64,000 bases of DNA, from assembly GCA_947561585.1 (NCBI GenBank), contig CANNZV010000876.1:124001-188000 (forward strand), given 5' to 3'. Within the stretch, counting starts at the first letter, position 1. The number at the start of each line of letters is the position of its first letter. The position numbers were made by a program, and so were the translations under genes. The notes under the pieces were generated by a model that saw only the letters and a list, made by a program, of their open reading frames with translations, was not told the DNA's origin and searched no databases. Below, in pieces: positions 23,164 to 36,359 of the stretch. The stretch is from Caprella mutica (Eukaryota > Arthropoda > Malacostraca > Amphipoda > Caprellidae).

Positions 23164-24171
23164 ATGGAGTCTGTAGGTGAAGGTCCTGCAATACCAGATG
23201 GAGAGGAAATTATTGCTGACTCATCCAATGTGATCTACTTGGTGGAAGAGGAAGACATCAAGCCAGATGTTGCAGATCTCTTGCGGCACGGTGTTGATAT
23301 TGACCCTCTAGTAAAGGGAGTAGACCAAGAGGAACTTAACGCTCATAATAAATTCTATAATGATGTTAAGAATGAAGTTTCTGATGATGATATAACTATC
23401 AAACATGAAAATATTGATAATGATAACAGAAGTGAACCTAATCCCGAGATGAATCAACTACTCGAAGGAAAAATGATTGATAAATATTTATTAAATATAG
23501 AAGATTATGGATCATATTCTAATGAAAATTTTGTCTATGCTAATAGTCCTGAAAAGACAGTTACCCATGAAAAATGTGAGAAGTCAATCAAGTGCAATTA
23601 TTGTGATAAGGCATTCTCTTATTCATCTCATCTCAATAGTCATCAAAGAATTCACACTGGTGAGAAACCATTTAAATGCAGTTATTGTGATATGGCATTC
23701 TCTAATTCATCTACGCTCAATAATCATCTAAGAATTCACACTGGTGAGAAGCCATTCAAATGCAGTTATTGTGATAAAGCATTCTCTCAGTCATCTGTTC
23801 TCAATAATCATCAAAGAATTCACACTGGTGAGAAGCCATTCAAATGCAATTACTGTGATAAAGCATTCTCTCGTTCATCTGTTTTCAATAGACATCAAAG
23901 AGTTCACACTGGTGAGAAGCCATTCAAATGCAGTTTTTGTGATAAGACATTCTCTAATTTGTCTACTCTCAATAATCATCAAAGAATTCACACTGGTGAG
24001 AAGCCATTCAAGTGCAGTTATTGTGATGAGGCATTTTCTAGTTCATCTCATCGCTTTTACCATCAAAGAGTTCACACTGGTGAGAAGTCATTCAAATGCA
24101 ATTGCTGTAGTAAGGCATTCGATCAGTCATGTGATCACAAAAGTCATCAAAGAATTCACACTGATGAATAG
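23164..24171 (+). CDS. C2H2 zinc-finger protein, 7 fingers (copy 2)
   Basis: 335 residues. The ATG at 23164 follows the conserved acceptor. Residues 1-142 match copy 1 with few substitutions (acidic, with the [20 protein letters not shown] block). Seven C2H2 fingers then run to HTDE and a TAG stop. The first four and the sixth have close counterparts in copy 1, which has three more fingers, so finger number changed by unequal exchange or deletion. Finger 5 has SNLSTLNN where copy 1 has SNSSTLNN. The last finger is aberrant (CNCCSKAFDQSCDHKSH) but keeps its Cys/His ligands. It is probably a nuclear DNA-binding protein with unknown targets. The BEL/Pao element sits about 500 bp upstream, in the presumed promoter or intron, and may affect expression. 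Confidence 0.85.
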   Translation: MESVGEGPAIPDGEEIIADSSNVIYLVEEEDIKPDVADLLRHGVDIDPLVKGVDQEELNAHNKFYNDVKNEVSDDDITIKHENIDNDNRSEPNPEMNQLLEGKMIDKYLLNIEDYGSYSNENFVYANSPEKTVTHEKCEKSIKCNYCDKAFSYSSHLNSHQRIHTGEKPFKCSYCDMAFSNSSTLNNHLRIHTGEKPFKCSYCDKAFSQSSVLNNHQRIHTGEKPFKCNYCDKAFSRSSVFNRHQRVHTGEKPFKCSFCDKTFSNLSTLNNHQRIHTGEKPFKCSYCDEAFSSSSHRFYHQRVHTGEKSFKCNCCSKAFDQSCDHKSHQRIHTDE

Positions 24172-24214
24172 GCATTCATTCTAGAGAAAATATTTTGATG
24201 CTGCGTAGTGAAAT

Positions 24215-24905
24215 ATATCATTGGGGTGCTGATTGTACAGGAGTGAAATCATTGCTGTGTGGATATACAGGGGTGATATCAATTCATTGAGGTACAGATT
24301 GTACAGGGGTGAAATCAATGGGTTGCAGATTGCACAGGAGTGAAATCATTGGACTGCTGATTACACAGGAGTGAAATCATTGGGTATGGATTGCATAGGA
24401 AGGAAATCATTGGGGTGCGGATTGCGCAGGAGTGAAATCATTGGGATGCGGATTGCACAGGAGTGAAATCATTGGGGTGCAAATTGCCCAGGAGTGAAAT
24501 CATTGAAGTGCGGATTGCACAGGAGTGAAATGATCGGGGTGCGGATGTCACAGTAGTGAAATCATTTGGGTGCAGATTGCACAGGAGTGAAATCATTGGG
24601 ATGCAGATTGTACAGGAGTGAAATTATTAGGGTGTAGATTGCCAGGAGTGAAATCATTGGGGTGCAGATTGCACAGGAGTGAAATCATTGGGGTGCAGAT
24701 TGCACAGGAGTGAAATCATTGGGGTGCAGATTGCACAGGAGTGAAATCATTGGGGTGCAGATTGCACAGGAGTGAAATCATTGGGGTGCAGATTGCACAG
24801 GAGTGAAATCATTGGGGTGCAGATTGCACTGGAGTGAAATCATTGGGGACGGATTGCACTGGAGTAAAATAATTGGGGTTCGATTGTACAGGATGGAAAT
24901 CTTGG
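24215..24905 (+). repeat. 31-bp minisatellite 3' of zinc-finger copy 2
   Basis: About 22 copies of the same unit as at 5521-5905. Five to six central copies (about 24655-24830) are nearly identical, which suggests recent expansion. Confidence 0.92.
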
Positions 24906-25129
24906 GATTTGGATTTTACAGATGACATTAAAAGAGATAGTAATACTCAAGTCTGAAAAAATAATAATGTGATAATAATAGTCAGGTCTAAATGCTTCCA
25001 AACATGATTTGATCATGTCACAGAGGGTAGGGTAAGGTTGTACTTTTTCGTAGGGGTCCACAAACAGGACACTAAATTTCATGATCAAAACACCTATAAT
25101 TGTTATGCATTATATAATCATTTGAAAAG
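24906..25129. other. Spacer after the minisatellite
   Basis: No gene is seen. This part has no counterpart in unit 1, where the mariner inverted duplication occupies the position. Confidence 0.4.
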
Positions 25130-26140
25130 TATTCTTCTTAGAAAATTTGAACTTGTCTACCAACTTGTGTTATCTATTTATGTGAGGTCACACCTATATT
25201 TATAATTATTTGTTGAATATTCTTCCGCGGCCAGGTACCGGACCGGGGGTTGCCTACATCTGAGTTATGCGACTCAAATTGGTACTCTTTGTATTAATTA
25301 TCTTAAATGTAGTTTAAAATATCGATCCATTTAGAAACAACATGTTAATTTTTTCAATACAAAGAATCATAGTTGCAGAACAATAGAAAAAATTTAATTT
25401 ATATTTATACCATATGACAAAAAAAGTGGGCGAAAATAAAATCCCTTTAACTTAAAAACTAATCAATGTAGGAAAATAAAACAAAGATCATATTGAAAGG
25501 CAAATTCTGAAGTTTTAGTTAGTTTTCAACAAATGTTCAAAATTTCCAATTTGTTGTTCAATACAAAGATCTATCTGCTTCTTAAAATGATTGATTACTC
25601 TCGCTATGGTCGCTTGATTGATTGATGCGATTACTTCTTGAATTAGTTGTTTTAATGCAGGAATGGATCTTGGATTGTATTTGAAAACCTTTTGTTTAAC
25701 AAATTCCCAAATAAAATATTTCAAAGGCGAACGGTCAGGTGATCTGGCTATTTTTGGAGTTATAGCGACTTATTTTTCGCCTACTTTTTTGTGTCATACG
25801 TTATCTTCATATATTTCTTATAATAAAAACTCCCATTATTGATGAACAAACTCGTTTCAACTTTCAGTATTAACCCGAGTAACCTAGACCCCTAGCCGCT
25901 GGAGCGTGCGCGCTAGTCTTCACTAAAACTCTTATAAAATATTAACCAATTGACATTTCGATATTTTTTCTTCATATGATATTTACACATCCAATAGTAA
26001 ACGTGAAAGAATAATTTTCCATTTAAAAATAATTAACAAGCCAAGATAAACAAATAAATATTTCATAGGTATTATTGTATGGGCAGGGTTTATGATTGTT
26101 GGGGAGACCCTTAGATTCAGGAAGCCACTGTAAGGGTTAC
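25130..26140 (+). repeat. 3' part of zinc-finger duplication unit 2
   Basis: Matches 9068-9690 apart from the mariner derivative at 25415-25796. Homology ends near GTAAGGGTTACAACC. Confidence 0.8.
25415..25796 (-). mobile_element. 382-bp mariner-type deletion derivative with C-terminal transposase piece
   Basis: The termini TGACAAAAAAAGTGGGCG (25415) and the complement of CGCCTACTTTTTTGTGTCA (to 25796) are about 25-bp inverted repeats flanked by TA on both sides. Inside, the minus strand encodes ARSPDRSPLKYFIWEFVKQK at about 25757-25698 and then the C-terminal tail, ending NFEHLLKTN. This fits the third-Asp region of mariner/Tc1 transposases (the usual SPDL-P-DFFLWG), with Lys-Tyr in place of the expected Asp-Phe. 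It lacks the other catalytic residues and needs a partner for transposition. Confidence 0.8.
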
Positions 26141-26945
26141 AACCAAAGAAACATTGCATGGTTGGCCCAACTACGGGTACCATTGGTTCAACAGTGGCAG
26201 TAACGGACGATGGCTTGCCGGAGCTAAGAAGCATTGGCCCAATGCTGGCTGCCGGTGCTTAATCAACACGATCCTAGCCTTAATTGGGCTGCCAATGTTG
26301 GCTGCCAGATCATAGCCAATTGATATTGTGGCCATCATCGGCCCAACGTTGGCAAGCATCCACATGAAATGTATATAAATGAATCTTTTTTAATCTGTGA
26401 TATTGTTGGCATGTTACATAAAATTGATTCTAAATAATTAATTTTAATATTGTAATGTATTTTTTTTTTAATTTATTTAGTTAACACTTCATCTGTTCAA
26501 TAGTCAGGCTGAATCATAACTCATTTACTATAAAGGAGTTCTACTATAAACTGTTTCATTCTATTTTATTGACTAAGTATATTTTTTTGTTATAAAGATT
26601 TTATTATTTATATATCGAGAGGATTTTGTTGGTTTTCATTTTATCATTTCCATGTTGATTTCATATATTAAAATGTCTGGTTAAAATGTGTACTTTTATT
26701 TACCTAATTGAGATTCATTGTAAAAATAAATCCTAGTTTGGACTAAAGCGGTTAGTAATGACATGCCGTCGTCAGCCGTAGCTATGCCATCATGGGCTAA
26801 TGATGGCCCAACAATTAATTACAGTTGGCTTTAGAGTGGTTAGCATCGGCATGCCGTCGCTAGCCATTGTCAGCCGTTGCTATGCCGGCATGGACCAATG
26901 CTGGCCAGCGGTGCAAAAGGCATTGACCCGACTTTATTTATTTAT
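26141..26945. repeat. GC-rich repeat with TTGGCCCAA-type motifs
   Basis: Blocks at 26150-26365 and 26750-26935 are rich in GGCCCAATG, GCCATCATNGGCCC and GCATGCCGTCG motifs on both strands, separated by AT-rich sequence. The composition differs sharply from the surroundings. Probably a dispersed foldback or SINE-like element. Its class is not recognised. Confidence 0.5.
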
Positions 26946-27745
26946 TATCATTCAATACTTAACAAACATAAACAAACAAAGCAGTTGAATTGATTTACTG
27001 TTTAACTGAATTGATATTTACTCAGGAATAATTATTCTATTTCATAAGAATAACTTCACAGAATATAATTAGTAATTATTCAAATTGGAACAGCAACACA
27101 AGTCTTAGTTCGCAAGAACCTTTTGTTGAAAGACTGTTTACCAAAGGATAAGGTCACAGATTTAAAGGTAATTTGTGACCTCTCTTGACACCTCTTCCGC
27201 ACAGAATAATAAATAATTATACGATAAAAAACAAGTACATATCGCAATAGCAGTCAGTATTATTGACCTCAATAGCGCATTAGCAAGATATGCTTACGCA
27301 AACGTTCGTGCGTATATGTGTCATTTAGTTTAACACTTTTTTCACTGTACTTCGTTTCACTTGATTACTGTAATAAACTTCTAACATATATTTAAACATA
27401 ATTTGATTTATAAACTCTTATCGTTCACTGGGCCCATAACCTGTTAGAATTAGGTTAAATTACAGTGGGTTTACAACGTTAAGACATAGAGTTTATTTAA
27501 AGAGTAATATGTTATACAGTTAGGAGTCTATTGGAGAGATGAGTGAAACACATCTCTCACTGAGTAATGTAAAAGACCGACTAACTTAAGAATTGACATG
27601 CGGAAGTATTTAACACTCACCGGAACTTGTAATGGACTTTAAACCTTAAATCCGTTTCTCATAAAAGTAATACATTGTTATTTAAACAATAGGTAATTAA
27701 TATAGCTGAGCTAGTCTAACAGGAAGTTAACATTAAACATATAAA
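26946..27745. other. Spacer, no supported gene
   Basis: AT-rich. No coding signal or structured repeat is seen. Confidence 0.4.
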
Positions 27746-28584
27746 GAGTGTGTAATACATTTAAACTAAAATTCCAACACAAGGTCCATAGGAGTTGGAG
27801 GATGGAGATTGGCAAACAGGAAGCATGGAACAGGTATAGGCAGCAGAAGATGAAGGTAGCATGTCTGATAAGAGAACAGATGCATATATATGAGGACAAG
27901 ATTGTAAGTGGGATCAGAAGAAATGGATGGTGCGGAGGACTCTGGGAGAATATTAACAAGTTGAGAGGAAAAGAGATGCATAGGAAGGAATTCGCAATCT
28001 TCGGGGAGAGTGGAGAGCGGCTGGGAGAGGAAGACATGAAGAGGGAAATGAGCTTGTTCTGGGGAGGAGTTTATCGGAGACACCCAAATAGAATGGGAGA
28101 GATGTGGAATTAGGTGGAGAAGAGGAATTATAATGGTGAGCTCAGAAGAAGAAGAATCATGGAGGGAGAGGAAGGGGAAAGAGATAGACAGAGGACATTA
28201 CCAAGGATCGTGGCAGACCCATACAGAAGAATAAAGGTGGCAGCAATCGATTTAAGCAAGGAGGACATTGGAAAGGCAATAAAGAAACTGAAGAATGGGA
28301 AAGCAGGAGGACTGGACGGCATGAAGGCGGAGATGTATAAGGTGATGGAGGAAAGTGATGTGGTAGGTACTGGGAAGATTGGAGGAAAGTTACAGGAGAT
28401 TGATTGAGGAGGGAGACATCCCTGAAGGTTGGAAAACCACACGAACTGTAATGGTGCCAAAGATACGGAAACCAACCGTATCAGACATGAGGCCCATTGC
28501 CATAACAGATGTCTCCTACAAGATACTGATGGGATCCCTGAGAGATAAGATAGAGGCAGAGATGGGCGAAAAGTACATCGAAAG

Positions 28585-29870
28585 TACTTAAGTACTAAGT
28601 ACAAGTACTCGTAAATCAATGTACTTGAAGTAGTTGCCCAAGTACTCAAATAAAAAAGTACTTTCAAAGTACAAGTACCAAGTACTTTTTAAAGTACTTT
28701 CAAGTACCAAGTACATTTACTATACAATTTAAAAACTAATAATTTATGCTGTTAACTCTTATAGTACATCTTCTCAGTGACTTTTTTCTCTGATAGTACA
28801 TCTTCTCAGTGACTTTTTTCTCTGATAGTACATCATCATAGTGACTCTTTTCTCTGATAGTACATCATCGCAGTGACTCTTTTCTCTGATAGTACATCAT
28901 CACAGTGACTCTTTTCTCTGATGGTACATCATCACAGTGACTCTTTTCCCTGATAGTACATCATCACAGTGACTCTTTTCTCTGATAGTACATCATCACA
29001 GTGACTCTTTTCTCTGATGGTATATCATCACAGTGACTCTTTTCTCTGATAGTACATCATCACAGTGACTCTTTTCTCTGATAGTACATCATCACAGTGA
29101 CTCTTTTCTCTGATATTACATCATCACAGTGACTCTTTTCTCTGATAGTATATCATCACAGTGACTCTTTTCTCTGATGGTATATCATCACAGTGACTCT
29201 TTTCTCTGATAGTACATCATCACAGTGACTCTTTTCTCTGATAGTATATCATCACAGTAACTCTTTTCTCTGATAGTACATCATCACAGTGATTCTTTTC
29301 TCTGATAGTACATCATCACAGTGACTCACTGTACACGTCCACACGCTTATAATTCATCATTGTGTTTGGTAAATATTGGTTGTGATATCTAGGTATCACA
29401 AAATAATTATATTCAATGTACTTAAATTGGTCAATATAACTCATAGTCTCTAAACATGATTGTATGTCAGAATATATAAATATTCACCGTCAGATGAAAG
29501 TATACAATGTCTTACAGTCTTAGTTTTCGATTCTACTGTTTGACAAAGTTTTCAATTTTACTGCTTGACAAACAATTTTCCAACATGTTGGACCTCTTCA
29601 AACTCTAGTTTTTATCCAGTTGCTGTAAATACATTCTTCATGAGAAAAAGAATTAATTTTGTTAAGATTTTAGAACTAATCTTTCAAAATCTCTTGACTG
29701 AAAGGAAAAAATGTACTTTGCAAAGTACTTTTTACTTGGAAAGAAACAAGTACTTGTAAAAAGTACTTCTAAGTAATTATTCAAAGTACTTTTTAGAAAG
29801 TACTTCAAGTAGTACTTGAAGTACTTACTTGTTACTTAGTACTTTTACTTGATACTTGGGAAGTACTTTC
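28585..29870. mobile_element. AAGTACTT-ended element with internal 32-bp array, inside the LINE
   Basis: Both ends are dense in AAGTACTT and AAGTAC motifs in inverted arrangement (about 28585-28725 and 29710-29868). The RT reading frame before and after it belongs to one protein, so it is an insertion. The centre carries the 32-bp array. There is no transposase, so it is non-autonomous. The self-complementary motif allows extensive pairing of the ends. Confidence 0.75.
28762..29328 (+). repeat. 32-bp tandem array
   Basis: About 18 copies of a unit of the form CTCTGATAGTACATCATCAC plus AGTGACTCTTTT. Most copies differ by 0-3 substitutions. Confidence 0.95.
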
Positions 29871-31599
29871 CCGTCCATCTCTGGATAGAGGGACATGTGT
29901 TTGAGAGCGGAATGAGGAGAGATGAACAGGCAGCATTCACGGCAGGGAGCAACATTGTGGACAACTTGCATGTGCTACAGGAGTGTGTGCAGGAGAGCTA
30001 CAGGAGGAAGGAGATGATGGTTGTTGTTGCAGTTGACTTCAAGAAGGCTTTTGACTTTGTTAGGAGAGAAACAATTCTGGAGGTGCTGAAGGAGTATAGG
30101 ATACCGAGGAGGTGCTGGAGGTTTTCAAGAGGGTGTACTGTGAAGATAAGACAAGAGTGGAATTGGGTGAGGATATGCATGTGGAGATAGAAGTGGAAAG
30201 CGGGATCAGACAGGGATGCACAGCATCAACACTTCTGTTCAAGTTGCTCACCTATAAGATGATAGAGGCACTGAGGAGACGGATTGAGGGACTGAGGATT
30301 GGAGGATCACGTATTGCATGCCTGTTCTATGCTGACGACGGATTGATACTGACGAGAAGCGTGCGAGAGGCAGGAGAGGGAGTTGTGGAGCTGACTGAGG
30401 TTGCGGAGAGATATGGGCTGGAAATTAATGCATGGTAGAGTCAATGCATGATCTTTAACTCAGATGAGGCAGTGGTAGAGGTAGAAGGGATAGCGGTTGT
30501 TGAGGAGATGAGGTATTTGGGTGTGAAGGTGCAAGGGCAGAGGAATTTATTTAAAGGACAGAGAGAGCAGATGGTTACGACAGCAAAAAAGATGAGCATG
30601 CTCACTAGCAGTGTAATAGAGAAGAGCTGCCACAGAGAGTTGATTGGTAAGGGATATTGGAAGGGAGTGGTGTTGCTGAGAGTGCTGAATGGCTCGGAGG
30701 TGGTGAGAATGAGGGTGGAGGCTATATGGGAGATTCAGAAGCAGGAGAATGCAGCCATGAGAAGAATGCTGGGAGCGCCAAAATGGGCCACAATAGCTGG
30801 AATGAGGGGTGAAGTTGGCACTAGCACAGTAAGGAGCAGGGTGGCCAGAGGAAGAATTCAGTATGCGAGAAGAGTGGAGCAGGGAGATAATAGGATGCTG
30901 CGGATGATCATGGGAAGCAGCAGAGAAGGCAGAAGAAGTGAGTGGTGGGAGGAGACTAGAAGGTGTTTGCAGTGGGCGATGGTGGGAGAGGAGGAGCTGA
31001 AGGAGATGAGCGGAAGTGAAGTGAAGAGAAGAGTGGCCAGAGTGGTGGAGGCTGAATGGAGGATGGAGATGGAATCTAAGAGTAGTCTGAGGATATACAG
31101 GTGGTTTAAGCTGGAGATGAGAGAGGAGGACTATTGTGGGAGCTTGGAGGCGAGAATTTGGTTCGCTGCTAGAACCAACTGCATGAGACTTGGCGACAGA
31201 AGGTGGGGAGAGAGTAGGGAGTGCAAGCTGTGTGATTTTGAACTTGAGGACCAGCAGCACTTTGTACTCGATTGTGACAGGCTGGAGGAAGTTAGGAGAG
31301 AGGCAGTGGAGCTACAGAGACCGAGAGTGATGGATAGAGAGGAGGTGATGGAATGTTTTCTGTTTGGAGAACAAGGTGAAGCGGAGAGGAGAGGTATAGT
31401 GCTGAGGATGTGGAGGGCGAGAGAGAGGATGATGAACGTGGAGGAATGAAGAGGTGGGATGGCTGAAGCGGACGAATGAATGGGACATGAATCTGTGTTG
31501 CAGGAAGAAGACTGCAGACCTGAGCAAAGGAGACCTCTGCAAATATACCTCATTGGACATTGGCCACGGCCACCGCTTATGTTCCCTCACAGGGATAGT

Positions 31600-31880
31600 A
31601 AACTTTAAATCAAACAATCGCCAAATTTGTTTTAAATCGATTCAGAATATTTAATCATGTAATATTTGAATGCTCGTTTATTTTTAAAATGTTCATATAA
31701 AAAGTATATAATAAAATTAGCGACACCTAGCGGAAGTATTACTACTCGTTAGTATGTACGTGAGTATATTTGTTGTTTTCATATTAATTTATGTATGCAG
31801 TAATTAACCTTTTTTTGCGTTAAAATGGTTGAAAGATTCAAGACAAAAAGTCATAACTTTAAAAATAAAGCCATCTCTTC
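31600..31880 (+). repeat. Truncated copy of the GGGGCAGTTCAGTCA repeat
   Basis: AAATCAAACAATCGCCAAAT, then AAATCGATTCAG and a degenerate tail ending in CCATCTCTTCACTTAAA, match 31902-32200 in the same orientation. The element is therefore present twice in tandem here. Confidence 0.65.
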
Positions 31881-31887
31881 ACTTAAA

Positions 31888-33526
<1,639 letters not shown>

Positions 33527-33543
33527 ATTCGGTTCCTCATTTA

Positions 33544-34372
33544 GGGGACCGTTCCTGGAAAAATCTCCTAATTTTATCCTTTTTTTTTATTTCGTACATA
33601 GCTACCTAATACCCTTCTAGTTATTTGTGTGAAATATCAGAATTTTAGAGTCACTATAACCTACTGGGGGAGAGAGAAAGGGAGGGGTGAGGCCAGGGTT
33701 GGAGAGGATCTATGCGCTTTACACACTCCCTATCAGCTACTGATGATTCATAATAATTATTTATTTCGCCATATCTGGTATAGTTCGTGTTATTCAGAAC
33801 ACACACAAAAGCAATTGGCTACAATCCGCTTCAGTTGTCCTCCATATCTTATACGGGAGAGATGCTATGTTCATTGTAGCTATCAAACACATCAACTTTT
33901 AATGCTATTTTCTGGTTGCACTTCTGAAAAATGACAAATTTTAGTTTTCGAAAGCCTAAGGCTTTTACAATTTTGAAGCTACGGCATTGGGTGTTTTTGC
34001 ATTTGATTCTCCAAGAAATTCTCTAAAACTGTTTAATCCTGATTTGTTTTTCGAAATATTAAAAAAAAAATCACGAAAAAATTAATATTTCGAAAATAAA
34101 AAAAAACGCGATTGACAGTTGTAGAGAATTCCGTGGAGAATCGAATGCAGAAAAACCCAATGTCGTAGCTTCAAAATTGTAGAATCCTAATGCTCTTTTG
34201 GAAACAGTTCTGAATTCGTTCAAAATTCGGATAAGTTGTTTTTATGGGTCTAATCGAAAAAATGTCAGGGGAAAAAAAAAACGATAGAGAATTCAATTTT
34301 ATATTAGAGTACTAATTTTCAGAACCGTAGCTTCATCAATAAAAATATTTTCAAAAATCAGGAACGGTCCCC
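33544..34372. mobile_element. 829-bp foldback MITE with GGGGACCGTTCCTG termini and TTAA flank
   Basis: GGGGACCGTTCCTG (33544-33557) and CAGGAACGGTCCCC (34359-34372) are perfect 14-bp inverted repeats. The right flank is TTAA and the left is TTTA, compatible with a TTAA target duplication with one change. An internal hairpin (about 33965-34025 against 34120-34185) includes GAAGCTACGGCATTGGGT. There is no coding capacity. Related to 1925-2400. Confidence 0.85.
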
Positions 34373-34376
34373 TTAA

Positions 34377-35504
34377 GTACCATGGGTCTAGAAAAATTTA
34401 TTGAAAACAATTGATCGAAAAGAAAATTGATAGGACAGCAATTGGCTAAAAGGAAAATTGATAGAATCGATCAGCTACTAAACACAAAGAAAATATAAAT
34501 ACGTATGTATACAACAAAACAAAAGTTGCTGATTAATTTAAATTCTAGTATCTTGCATTATTTAATATATCCTTATCCTTCGTTTTTTCTTGTGTACTTA
34601 TCTATCATTTCCATTGTCTTTCCATATACATAGTATTTAACCAACAATGTACTTCCTTAATATTTAATGACTTGTTTTTGCCCATCGTTAGCTTCGTTTA
34701 CTATCGTCTCTTTATTCTCCTCTTCCATCTGGAAGACCCCAGGTGCTCTATCCTGAAGCTGTCTGTCGTGAATGGAAGAGGAGGTGGCGTTCCTTGGTAC
34801 CTGAACTATTGTAATTTGGATTATTAATTGTCTTTTTTTTTTCATTTTACCACGTTTATCAATTTTTTTTAACGATACTTGCTGTTTCAGAAGATAGTGC
34901 TAGGGTTATGCTCTTCAACTACGAGGTCTTATATTTTAGGTTAGGTAGGCTTCATTTACCATCACCTCTTCATTTTCCTCTTCCATCTGTGAGTGCAGCA
35001 ACCGGTGTTTGTGTCCTTTTTCGTCACGTTCCTTGGTAAGTGATTGCATTCACGGAGTAAATTTTCTGCACCCATGAGCATTGTCATCGATGGTGTTAAG
35101 TGACTTTGTTCATGGATACACTTTCCTTTCTGACTGCTTCTTCCTGTCCCTTGTATTAAATACCCTTTTGACGTCAGCGATTTGGCCTTTGGTTCCGAAA
35201 CAGATGTTAAACCTATACTAAAGTAATTAATTATTTAACTTTCATTTCACAAGTTATCGAGAACTAGTTATCTCCAAATTATAATATATTTCAAAGCAAA
35301 ACAGTTGATTGAAAAAATATATATAAATTATTATTATTATAAATAAATCATGATAACAAGAGCTACTAGCTTTAATATATTGAGAGTATGTTTCTCTGTT
35401 AATCCATGGTTTCATTTATCGTCAAAAAGTGTAAATCGATCTATTATCATTTTTGATCAATTTTCCATTCGATCAATTTTGCTTTCAATCAATTTTCTGG
35501 ATCC
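34377..35504. other. Spacer with two duplicated exon-like segments
   Basis: On the minus strand two segments start with an AG acceptor and ATGGAAGAGGA (34735 down to about 34657, and 34990 down to about 34945). They share a Met-Glu-Glu-Glu-Asn opening and a VNEA motif. The first runs 20 codons to a TAA. They look like duplicated initiator exons, but no continuing gene is found. Confidence 0.35.
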
Positions 35505-35660
35505 CAAGTGCAATCATTATAATAAGGCATGGTCTCGGTTATTAACCTCAAAAGTCATCAAAGAGTTCACACTGGAGACTTGCCATTGAAGTGTAAATAT
35601 CGTGATGTTCCATTTTATGTTTTGTATAGTCTCATTACACGAGAGAGAGTTCATACTTTA
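35505..35660 (+). pseudogene. Decayed C2H2 zinc-finger remnant
   Basis: GTGCAATCATTATAATAAGG encodes CNHYNKAW, a mutated CNYCDKAF. A frameshift follows, and then TCATCAAAGAGTTCACACTGG encodes the usual finger end and linker (SHQRVHTG). KCKYRDVPFYV and RERVH follow. About two fingers are recognisable. This is a relic of the same gene family. Confidence 0.65.
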
Positions 35661-36359
35661 CTAATTTTTTTCAGTTATTTACCCATCAACTAAATTTAAA
35701 TGTGAATAACAACTTCCATAATGAGTAATTGAATGGACTTTTGAAATTTAACGGAGTTATTTTTGAAATATTTATTCATATCTTGTTCTTTAAAACCTAT
35801 TTATTAACAATAAAATGTATTAGGTAAGATTAGATAAACTATAATAATTAATTCATTTTGGAACAACTTTTGCTTCTGTGATATGCATACTATTTTGATT
35901 TAAAAAAATAATTGATCAATTTGAGTCCTAGGCTAATCTTTTCATTTTGAAATGTTTTCGATCCGATGAATTGATATATGGTTATTAGTTGTAAATAAAT
36001 AGATTAGAATTTAGATTGATAAATAACTTCACCAGGTCAGTTTATAAATAATTAGTTAGATGACGTAAATAACTCCTATAGGTCTGTTGATAAATAGGTA
36101 GACTAGATAAATCAAATAACCAGGCTAGATTACAAAAAAAAATGTTGATAGAATAAATCTTTCATAGGCTGCAATTATACTATAACTTACTGAATAATAA
36201 TAAAGCCTATCTTCTAGACCATATTTTACTTTTAGTGCAATTCGTCCTACTCATCATAGGCACTGATGTAGAAATATGCTAATAGAATAACCAGGTCAAA
36301 TTGAAAATGAAATATAAACATTAGATATATTATTTAGAAGTACAATCTGAATCCTCATC
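35661..36359. other. Spacer, no supported gene
   Basis: AT-rich. GTTTATAAATAATTAG- and AGATTGATAAATAAC-like near repeats occur at 35990-36120. No coding signal. Confidence 0.35.

Larger units (their letters stand above)
27748..31449 (+). pseudogene. Non-LTR (LINE) reverse transcriptase ORF, decayed and split
   Basis: A purine- and G-rich coding stretch unlike its AT-rich surroundings. From about 27800 it gives a pre-RT region, then KKLKNGKAGGLDGMKAEMYK at about 28284-28343 and RPIAITDVSYKIL at 28490-28528 (RT fingers). After the insertion at 28585-29870 it resumes with AFTAGSNIVDNLHVL, AVDFKKAFDFV (first RT Asp), GIRQGCTAS and CLFYADDGLI (the catalytic YADD). It then continues through 30448-31449 to a C-terminal CCHC knuckle (CKLC-x8-H-x4-C, about 31218-31272). 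Stops at 28111-28113 and 30436-30438 and frameshifts near 28380 and 30115 make it dead. No endonuclease domain is visible. The clade is not determined. Confidence 0.85.

Noticed and set aside
27711..31617. Minus-strand ORFs rich in Ser, Pro and Leu opposite the LINE
   Set aside because: The purine-rich LINE coding strand gives a pyrimidine-rich complement free of stops. The reverse transcriptase motifs are on the plus strand.
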